From: Volvox africanus
Taxonomy: Eukaryota > Chlorophyta > Chlorophyceae > Chlamydomonadales > Volvocaceae
NCBI GenBank assembly: GCA_030268105.1
Contig: BSDZ01000011.1
Location: 1,736,001 to 1,800,000, forward strand
Length of the DNA stretch: 64,000 nucleotides
Direction: 5' to 3'
Below, piece after piece: positions 55,540 through 64,000 of the stretch (position 1 is the stretch's first letter; each line of letters starts with the position of its first letter). The notes under the pieces are model-generated. The model had not been told where the DNA came from and did no database searches. It was given only the letters and a program-made list of their open reading frames with translations. The position numbers were made by a program, and so were the translations under genes.

Positions 55540-58500
55540 TCAGCGCCGCGGTCCCAAATCCTCCGCCTCTTCCGATGCCCCGAACTCGTCTGCCAGTGAC
55601 ACAGACACCAGCACGGTTGTCTCGTGCTCCACGATCACATCCCGGCCTGCCGCCACCAGCGCCGCCCCCAGATCGCGGCAGGCGTCCTTTCCAATACCCA
55701 CACATTCGCTGACAGCCACCAGGGTCACCCTCGGCAATTGCAGCACCACTTGCAGCCCCGCTGGCGTCACCTCCGGCATGAAGCGGAGCTCCAGGTTCTC
55801 CAGACTGCCCGCCAGAACGGCAAGGGCCTGGAGGTCCGAAGGAAACGGTGTATGAAGGGCAAAAGTGCCTTGGGCCTTGGGTACAATAAAGGTGAGGCGC
55901 CTCGTGACTGGTCAGGTCCCCCGAGGAGCATGGGCACGCTCCGAAACAAGCCCAAGATTCTAACCAGTGGCGCGTGTATGTCGAAGTGTGTATTGATGTG
56001 TATGTAAGATGCGTTACGGAGTCTCAGATAACCCCCCGGATCGGGCCGGCAAAGACGGTATGCCATGAAGCACCCACAGCATCAAGCATCAAGCACATTA
56101 CAACACATGCCATGCCCCTGCCAGTCTGGAGCCAGATCCAAAAAAGCAAGCCACCAGCTGAACGGTGCAGGGCAGCAGCCGCGGTCAGGATCACAGCGTC
56201 GTTTTCTCCGAGAGTCGCAACGCTGTGTATGCGTGGATGTCTCTCCCATGACACCAAAATGCCTATGGACCTGGTGCCTGACTCATTTCCTCGTCTTTTT
56301 ACAACACTGGCCAGTCCCACCCGCTCCCACCTGCAAACCCTCATCGCGCACGTTGGGGAGTCGTGACAAAATCAGCGTACGTATGCCCCGCAGGTGTACC
56401 ACCGCCTCCTTCAGGAACGTGTCCGTCACCGCCGGTGTGTCAATAAGCAGGAGGTGCTCCACGCCGGGCACGGCACGCAGCGCCCCCACCGCCGCGCCAG
56501 TCAGCTGGCTGCAGCACTCTAACTGCAGACCCTTCAGGGAGGGAAGCGGAGGCAAGAGCCCAAGCAACTGCCATGGAGGCATGTGGGTCGTGGCGTGAGG
56601 TAAAGAGTCCAGCAAAACAGCGGATTTGGGCAGGTTGACTGCACCGGTAGGGGTTGCGGGCCTAGGTGCCTTTGCGACTACACAGGGATCACGAAAGCAG
56701 GGCAGGAGCAACGTGCCCGGAAGGAAGCTTAGCCACAGCTTTAGTGATACGCGAGGATAACGCGGTAGGTTAACGGAATGCTATCGGAGTTGTCAAATCA
56801 CCACACGGCAAGCCAAGCGATCCGGATTATGTGCAGTACGGCGGCGACATGGAACGGCGTTTTGAACTTGGGCGTCGATGATGATAAAAACTCTTTTCCT
56901 GGGATCGATTCGGACCCTATCCAAAGCCCCATCCCAAGGGCTCCTGGATGTGCTCTCCCTCCTACCTCATCTCGCAGACCTATGCAGTTGAACACCAATC
57001 GCTTCAGTCGGTTTAAGCCCTCCAGAAGCAACATCCCTCGGTGCAGCACTTGGAATACCAACACGTTCTCGAGCGCTGGAAACAGCGCTCGCAGCCGCAC
57101 CACTGGCTGCGGCTCATCAGGCGGCGGTATATGGAGCTCTCCGATGATGAGGGTGCGCAACGACGGCATGATCGGCACCACCGTACCGGTGCGGGCAGCG
57201 GCGGCACCGCTGCCAATTGCAACTGCCTGCGCGTTTGCCGGTGTGATCACTGCTACGCCGGCTGCCACGGCTGCTGCAGTGAATGCTGGATCTTCCTCTG
57301 GCGCAGGGATGGCTATGCCCTGGACCTGTGCAAGGGGAATTCGATCCTACTGGATTCGTGGAATGCTCTCATGCCTTCTGTAGATCACGGTCGGTCCACC
57401 GCAACCAGTCATCTGCAGGGGGCGCTGCGCCTACGCCACACAAGCCTGAACCTCGGTGGCGGGGTCACAACGGTGCACTGAAGCGAAAGCAGGTCAGCTG
57501 CTGCCCTGGCGGCGCCGCACCTGCATCATGGCCAGCCCCTTGCAGGTTGCAGCCAACATGGACAAGGCCCGCATGTCCAGCTCCACGCACAGCGACAGCT
57601 CCCGCAGCCAGGGCGATACGCTGCCCGGACGTAACCCCGTTGACACGTGTGCCTCAGCATGCCACCTGCACCATCAGAAATACATATGGTCCAGCTGTCG
57701 CCAAATCAGCGGTGGATTAATGATTACAGCATTATGTGTCTGTCTGCCTGCCTGCCTGTCTATCTATCTGTCTATGTCTGTCTGTCTGTCTGTCTGTATC
57801 TATCTAATCTATCAGCCAGCCAGGTCTGAGTCGTGGACATTTCAGAAGTTCCAAGTCTCTATGATTGGTTGCACAATACGGCTGCTGATGTATGGGAAAG
57901 TGCTATAGCTTGCTTTCGGAATCCCTGGGGGCGTAGAAACGACCGGCCATACAAAATAACACTGCACTGCGTCGCGCCACCACACGCACACTGCACCAAT
58001 GCCAGATACAAACCGACCCTTTGCTCCGGGGATGGATTCTCATCAATCCTTTGCATAGTCCCTTTTCCCCAGCCGCCTACCAGCCCAACGTCCGCAGCGC
58101 AGGCAGGCACGCCAGCGGCCCTAAGCCCTCGTCCCGGAATCCCAACGCCAGCTCCATACGAAGCCCCGTCAGCCCTGTTAGCGCCGTTAGAGGCTCCAAG
58201 GTCAAGTTGTTTCCACGCACCCCCGTGGCGGTGAAACATTGCAAGCCCCGCAGCTGGGCCAGGGAGGAGTACCTGTGAGAAAACGTGACGGGTGTTTGAA
58301 GACGAATATTCGAGACCTGCTACTGCTACTGCTACTGCTACTGATGCTGATGTCACGTCGCTGCAATACACTTTAAAAACCTTACTAGGCGCATCGGTAT
58401 TCCACGCTGATTCCAGCTTGCTTACCTAGGAAGGGAATTCCTGGTGGTGTTGCACCCCCCGTCGTCAGGTGAAATGCCTCAAAAGCGCGAAGATGCTTCG

Positions 58501-60127
58501 CCACAGCATGTAAGCTGCATCTTTAGACACTATATACCCACCCACCCTGGATACCACATATAGAGCATGACAAGATACGGTCCGTAGCCCCCCCTCGCTA
58601 GCCAAGGGGATATGTCCCCGGATCCTGCAACAGCCCCTCCCAGCCACCGTATCCCCAGCCACACGAACGCTTCGCACAGGGCGTCACCTCCCCCCTAAGG
58701 CGTAATCTCGACCCAGCCCCGGCTTGCCCTAGTACCCTAAACCTCTCCCGCGCAGCCCACCCACTCCTGCCGTGTCCCTGTTTTCGTTCACGCAAAGCTC
58801 CCGCAGTCCTACGTGCGATGAGGTCACTTACCCCGTCCGAGAAAGCTCGGTAAGATCACCCAAGATCAGGCGCTGAAGCTTTGGAAGTCCCCCTCCCAGA
58901 ATGCGAGCTCCAGAGTCCGTGACCTCCCAGCCCTCCATGTTCAGTTCCACCACCGAGGTGAGCGCCGCGATGGAGCCCAGAGCTGCGTGCTGCTGCAATG
59001 AGTCCCTCAGTACCACGGGGCCTAGCGGCGGCAAGCTCAAGCAGACGACAGAGGGCAGGGCTGATAGCAGGCCGCGGAGGCAACGGAACGGGATGTGGAG
59101 GGTGCGCGGGAAGCGCACTTCCTGCAGGAAGGGGCTAGGGCAAGGGGTGAAGGGAGAGAGCGCCAAGAATCAGATGCTGATGCTCGATGTAGTAACGAGA
59201 CCAGAATTAAGGAGCTGCTGACATGGGACGACATCAAGTTTCAGTCATGGCCTCTTTCCCGGGCAGAAGATACTTGAGAAATGTCACCAACGATCCGTAG
59301 AGACCGAGTAACAGGGTCTGGACTGCGGCGTGGTCCAGTACTGGCCACACTGCCCAACAAATGACAATGTTTTTGTCGTCCGGACGAAGGAACGCATCTC
59401 TCTTGCTTTGCCCTGCTTGACATAGCAGCGCCACTACTGCGTGCGTGAATACATGTGCGTGCGTACACACACAAACAATATGGCCATTCCGCAAATGTTA
59501 TCCCACAGGCAGAAGCACCTGCAGCTTCGCAAAAACGTTGCGGTTAATGAGTATAACCGCAAGGAAATTGGCCTCCTGTTCGCCCTCCCATGTCCAGCGC
59601 TCGAACCACATATACGCCAGAGAGGTCAGCCGCTGCAGAAGTCCGCTGGTGAGTAGGGCCTCGCCCTCATCCACCTTCATCACCTGCGGGAATAGGTACC
59701 CTTGAAGATTCAGCTTTTTTGCTGGGCATGGGCTAGGGAACCCAGAAACTGGGTGCTGAGGACAGGCAGCAGCATCAGATCGCGTACCCTTTCCCCCCCT
59801 GGCTTACCCTTCCAACCGACCCCCTTTGCGGTAATCCCTGGGCTTCGAGGTTGCCAACCCACCATATCAACAGGAAAACTATTATTAACAGACCCGGATG
59901 CATATCTTAGGGTTTGGTGGATGGCCTGTCGTGCCCTGACACACCCAGCCATTGGACGCTGCATCCACCAGCTCGCATGCCAGCTTGCAAGTAGCACGAA
60001 AAGCCGGTCGATCGGCATATGGCAGGGAGCTCACGATGTTGGCCACCAGCTCTTTGGGAATGTCTGAGAAACCGGCCACCTGTTGGATGAACAACCGTGG
60101 GTCGTCGGACTTAGTCCAGATAGTCTC
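55540..60127 (-). CDS. F-box / leucine-rich-repeat protein, N-terminus unresolved
   Basis: Eight minus-strand exons fit phase: 60127-59945, 59683-59507, 59121-58832, 58272-58081, 57665-57521, 57325-56966, 56567-56331 and 55827-55540. They give at least 623 residues. The first contains an F-box (FSDIPKELVANIVSSLPYADR...ATCKLACELV), the Skp1-binding module. The remaining exons encode leucine-rich repeats, for example LTSVVELNMEGWEVTDSGAR, LPSLKGLQLECCSQLTGAAV and LENLELRFMPEVTPAGL, of the cysteine-containing/AMN1-like type found in SCF substrate receptors. This suggests a ubiquitin-ligase adaptor. An upstream exon with the start codon is probable because the first exon follows an acceptor (CTCCTGAG) and lacks an in-frame ATG. 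An extra exon between the second and third (59506-59122) cannot be excluded. Confidence 0.82.
57737..57815. repeat. TGTC/TATC tetranucleotide microsatellite
   Basis: Interspersed TGTC, TGCC and TATC units lie in the F-box gene intron between 58080 and 57666. Confidence 0.9.
58318..58350. repeat. CTGCTA/CTACTG short tandem repeat
   Basis: Four CTGCTA-type units plus degenerate CTGATG units lie in the F-box gene intron between 58831 and 58273. Confidence 0.85.
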
Positions 60128-62194
60128 CTCAGGAGCACAGAACAAAGCAGCAAGTTATGCGAATCCAATGCAGCAGGCAGCAAGCTAGGGGTATAATGGA
60201 CCCGGGTGCTAAATAGGGCATCATCACGGCATGAGTGAGAGACGCGCCCGCGCGGTCCTGTGATACACGCCGTGCCACCTTCCAAAAACATGTATCCATC
60301 AATGTCAGCAGAGCGATGTACATGTAGGTGGAGCCGTTTCGGGCCCGCATAATAGGGCGAGGACGTGGACCCCAAACCTTAACAAATAAGTCCACAGGAA
60401 TGAAATTCTAACAAACAGTTTCCCTTATATGGCTAAGCCACTGAAGACATACCCGCGTCGTGGCATGTTTCGCCTGCCGGGATTGTCCTAGTTCGGAGCT
60501 AAGTGCTGAAACCATGAATATATTTTTTGCTTCAGGAGAGGAAAGAAACAATATAAGTAACAAAATGCTGCGCCGTGTGGAGGCCCCAGCGGAAAGCCCC
60601 GCCGCACCTCAGATACGACAATGACAAAATATTTCGCAAACTGGTGTGCCTTACTTGCTGCAAATCCTGCAGAGCTGATGTAAATATTGAATATTTCATA
60701 CAATAACGGGTGTTTACCTGTAAAATTTGTGCCTTTTAGCTTTCGGTTCTCTCAACGTACTCGTTTGCAAAATGGTCAAGTTATTGCCACAGAGGCGACC
60801 ATTCGCATTATGATTACGACAGAGCTGCTTTTACTTATCTTATTCGACATCAATTTTGCACGTGCTCCGGTTACGAGTCACCTTGGTGTCCCCTCCGCCG
60901 TTGTGTCGTCAGCGATGGGCACGTAGCAGAGCGTCGCGTTAGTGGACTGCTGCCCAGCGGCTCCGTGTTTGACAGGAGCGCATGGAAGCTCAGCTCGCGC
61001 TTGTTCGGAGTGCACTCCAGGCTTTGCATTTCGCACACGATGGGTAGGTCTGGGCCAGCGTTTTGTATATACTTTTTGATGATATAATCAGAATGCATAA
61101 TTACCGGGGAACGGCGACTGACCTGTTCCTTGCGCGTGCGTGCAAACAAGATAAAAACCCGCGGGGCGCGCAGTGCTCTAGATGCGACGACGCATGCTTA
61201 TGGAACCTTACTTATATCTTAGGGTGCCCTGCAGACCTCTCTATCCCGTTTCTCCGTGATCCAAGCGAGTGCGACAACCGCCCACCAACATATTGGCTAC
61301 TTAGCTCGAGCCATAAATTTGACTTGCGCATAGTTACATGATGACTACATGGGACGCATTCCCTGGGCATGTTCGTCCCCCAATGACGGACAAGGAAGTC
61401 GACGTGGAGAATAGAATTTCGGTAGTGCACGTCGTTCTAGCTGTAACTTGCCAAGCACTTGCACTGACACAATCACACTGCAAGCAGGAAGTGAGATGGA
61501 GCCTGCCTGCCGAAGTTGAGTTGGAAGCGCAGTGCTGTGTTGAATTGCCGATCTGCTCAGAGACGATATGCCTCTCAAGACATGGGTTCTGCTGCAGAAC
61601 TAGGTAGAAAGTTCCAATATATGCTACATCACTGTTTCCATTTTAACACGGTTGATCTTTACCCGCGGCTGGTTGGATGCGGTCCGGTACACAACCGAGG
61701 TCCGGTACACCCTGCATCATGTGCCGCCGTTGTCTCCCCTCTTGACCAGCAGCGCCAAGTCCGAATCTCTGCTTAATTATCCGCACGTTGATAACTTGAC
61801 TTTAATTGGAATTTGATGTATCTTTAGATTTATCAGCAGCATCTTACAATGTCCAAACATCGCGTATCAGGGAACGCTCCCGCGTACAGCTTACGATCAC
61901 TTCGACTTTCGCCTAGCTGATTCGAAGCTGGGACAGTATGCTGCAGAATTTAATTCCTTGTAAAATCTATTTCCTTATGGGGAATCTTGTATTTATTTAT
62001 CTTCAGGCTCGTCCCAGACCACGGTGTAGGGATCCACCGTCCTCGTTACTCGTCGTTCTCTCCTAGTTATTTCGTTTCCTCACTAAGCGTGGAGTTTATT
62101 CTTTAGGAAGAATCGGCCGTCGTGCCTACCTCTCTTCTTGTCTTCCGACATGTTGCCGTTCCCTGCACTTCATTCTCCCCTTCCCCTGCCGCAG
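60128..62194. other. Divergent intergenic region, F-box gene / importin-like gene
   Basis: Should contain the 5' ends of both neighbours. Candidate first exons could not be pinned down. Short ORFs at 60687-60926, 61063-61341 and 61338-61607 have no recognised domain. Confidence 0.45.
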
Positions 62195-64000
62195 CGGAAC
62201 CCGTAAGGCCGCAGATAACTGGCTGCAAAACTTTCGCAACAGCTCTGGCTCCTGGCAGCTATGTCTGGCCCTACTGTCCCGACCAGGCCTGGCCGAGTAC
62301 GAGTACCATTTCGCAGCGCACTCACTGAGGCTGGCCTGTTGTAAAGTACCGGTAAGGGGACGCATGGCGGGGTTGCAATAAAGGGCTCTGGGTATCCGCG
62401 CTGCGCACGCGGCGACGGGGTAACAGCGGCTGCGGGAAGGCAGCACGGGTGGCGCAAGCTAAACCACCACCAGTACATTCAGAATGAAAAAGCTAGCAGG
62501 GGCCACCGGCTACAGCCAGTTGCAACAGCGCCAGAGAATGTTCCTCGCGGTGTATGAACCTGCCCCTTCGCTTAATTTGTGATGTGCAACCTCGGCTGAT
62601 GGGCTGGCCCATACTTCATCTTAGATTCTAGAAGCGGTGCCGTCATGTTCAGTGTTTCTCTGTTGCGTCCTGACGCCGACCCCATCGCCTGCGCATCTGA
62701 GCTTGCGGCTTAACTTCTCTTCGCTATTCCTTTGTGTACTCCTGTTACCGGTGTGGTGTGGTGTGATGTGGCTCAGGAGCTGCTGGATGCGAACGTGGCT
62801 CCAGGCATGGTAGGGCAACTGGCTTCGCTGCTGCTGGCGAGCGTTGGCGACGGGGCATGGTGCGCGGGGGGCCGTTACGGGAGGGGCTCGTGAATTCGGA
62901 ATAATCGTGAATACCTGTATCGATAGAATTAGACCCAGGGAGACGAGCTATCGTAACCGGCATATATACGACAAGAATCCAAATGTACCAGAAGTCGTTA
63001 GGCCGACTGCAGGGCTCGCGCTACGAAACGAGAATTCATAAAGCGTAACGCGGTCTGAAATGGTATGGCACCGCATCGCAGCCCTAAGCCGGCCGGTACT
63101 GCGGTGATCACCTCTCGCTGTCGCTGTCAGCCTGGGATTGGGACGAGCTGCCGTCGCCAAGGAAGGTGCTAATCACTCGTAATAAACAAGCGCAGTCCAT
63201 GCGGAAACCAAAAACGCCAAAAGAAGTATTGGTATTCAAGGGGGATGGTAACTCAGTCCATCCTGGAAAAGCACGGCATGCTCTCAGGCTAAGGCAGACA
63301 ACCTGGGACTTATCAGCAGCCAAACCAAACGTGAGCACCATACGCCTCTGCTAACCTGCATGGCTTCGGTAGACCTTGGTGTGGGGAAGGGGGGAAAGGA
63401 CCTCAGGCACGGATGATCTCTGATGCCTGGGAATTTATCACCGTAAGCATGAAGCGGGAAGTTGAACGCGGGGAGGGGACTTGGGACTGGCGCAGGACGC
63501 TTGCTTAACCAGGACATATACATCTGGGTGAGCAAGGCTGAAGTTAGCAATGTTAAGGACGGCTGGCGTATTGTTGATGGGGGCAAATTGGGTGGCGGAA
63601 GGCGGTCACTAGTGTGCCCAGTTTTCCGGTGCGTCCAAGCCGAGATAAGGCACGAGCCGCCGGCCGAGTGTATGGCAGCATGGTATTGGTTGTACTCCGA
63701 TTGCCTGATGGCTAAGAACTTTTGTTTGGCGGGCTAGACATACACTACTTCCACCTGCGTCTAACCGGCAGCATCTTGGCCTCAACCAGCGCTCCTTGGT
63801 CCCTTATCTTCATCTAATACCGGCACTCTGCCCCACTTAACAATCTACGATCCTCAGGCCTGTAGCCGGCCAGCTTAGTTCCGCACTGGCAGCGCTGGCG
63901 GTTCGTGCGGTGTCCTGGGAGGCGAAGGAGCTGGTGCCGCAGCTGCTGTCGCAGCTAGCGCCGCAGGTGGCTACAGCCATGCTGGCGGACCTAACCCTGG
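62195..64000 (+). CDS. Transportin-3/importin-13-like karyopherin, partial
   Basis: Exons 62195-62351, 62777-62859 and 63858-64000 (running off the window) join in phase 0 and phase 2. The first reads KAADNWLQNFRNSSGSWQ...YHFAAHSLRL, the importin-beta N-terminal HEAT pattern (AxxWLxxFQxSxxAW...FAAxTL). The second gives ELLDANVAPGMVGQLASLLL. The third, PVAGQLSSALAALAV...SW, matches the QLxxALAxLAL helix followed by W that is characteristic of the TNPO3/IPO13 group. Such proteins carry SR proteins and other cargo into the nucleus using Ran-GTP. The first exon with the start codon lies upstream and is not resolved; the C-terminal bulk is outside the window. Subfamily assignment is moderate. Confidence 0.72.

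Noticed and set aside
55051..55599. 182-codon plus ORF
   Set aside because: Its 3' part is antisense to the F-box/LRR last exon; it has no domain.

Overview
The window is nuclear DNA from a eukaryote. Nearly every recognisable gene is split by short GT-AG introns, there is an SR splicing factor and an ALG13-type N-glycosylation enzyme, and the mobile DNA is a Ty3/gypsy chromovirus plus a MITE-like element. The compact, intron-rich genes would suit an alga or another protist, but nothing here fixes the lineage. Exon models below were built by hand from splice signals, phase matching and family conservation.

Left flank (1-12,560): the 3' part of a TTC7/YPP1-like TPR gene (+), a complete five-exon ALG13 gene (-), a degenerate tRNA-Thr, then a head-to-head pair of haem redox membrane proteins, cytochrome b561 (-) and tail-anchored-like cytochrome b5 (+), separated by about 245 bp.

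Central array (12,561-47,778): four direct, nearly identical copies of a 6.94-kb unit. Each unit carries an intact five-exon gene for a 277-residue GNAT acetyltransferase, a 692-695 bp MITE-like inverted-repeat element, a tRNA-like sequence and a G-rich minisatellite. The three internal junctions are identical and contain a 7-base filler copied from adjacent sequence. Copy 1 alone is interrupted by a 7,471-bp chromovirus with 824-bp LTRs, a GTGAC target duplication, and gag and pol in one frame separated by a single UAG.

Right flank (47,779-64,000): two diverged copies of a dispersed repeat, a tiny single-pass membrane protein gene (+), a seven-exon SC35/SCL-like SR protein gene (-), an eight-exon (or longer) F-box/leucine-rich-repeat gene (-), and the 5' part of a transportin-3/importin-13-like gene (+) that runs off the end.

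The most striking feature is the fourfold amplification of one acetyltransferase gene. The flanking genes are ordinary eukaryotic housekeeping functions (lipid-kinase scaffolding, glycosylation, redox, splicing, ubiquitin ligase adaptor, nuclear import) and do not form a pathway with it.
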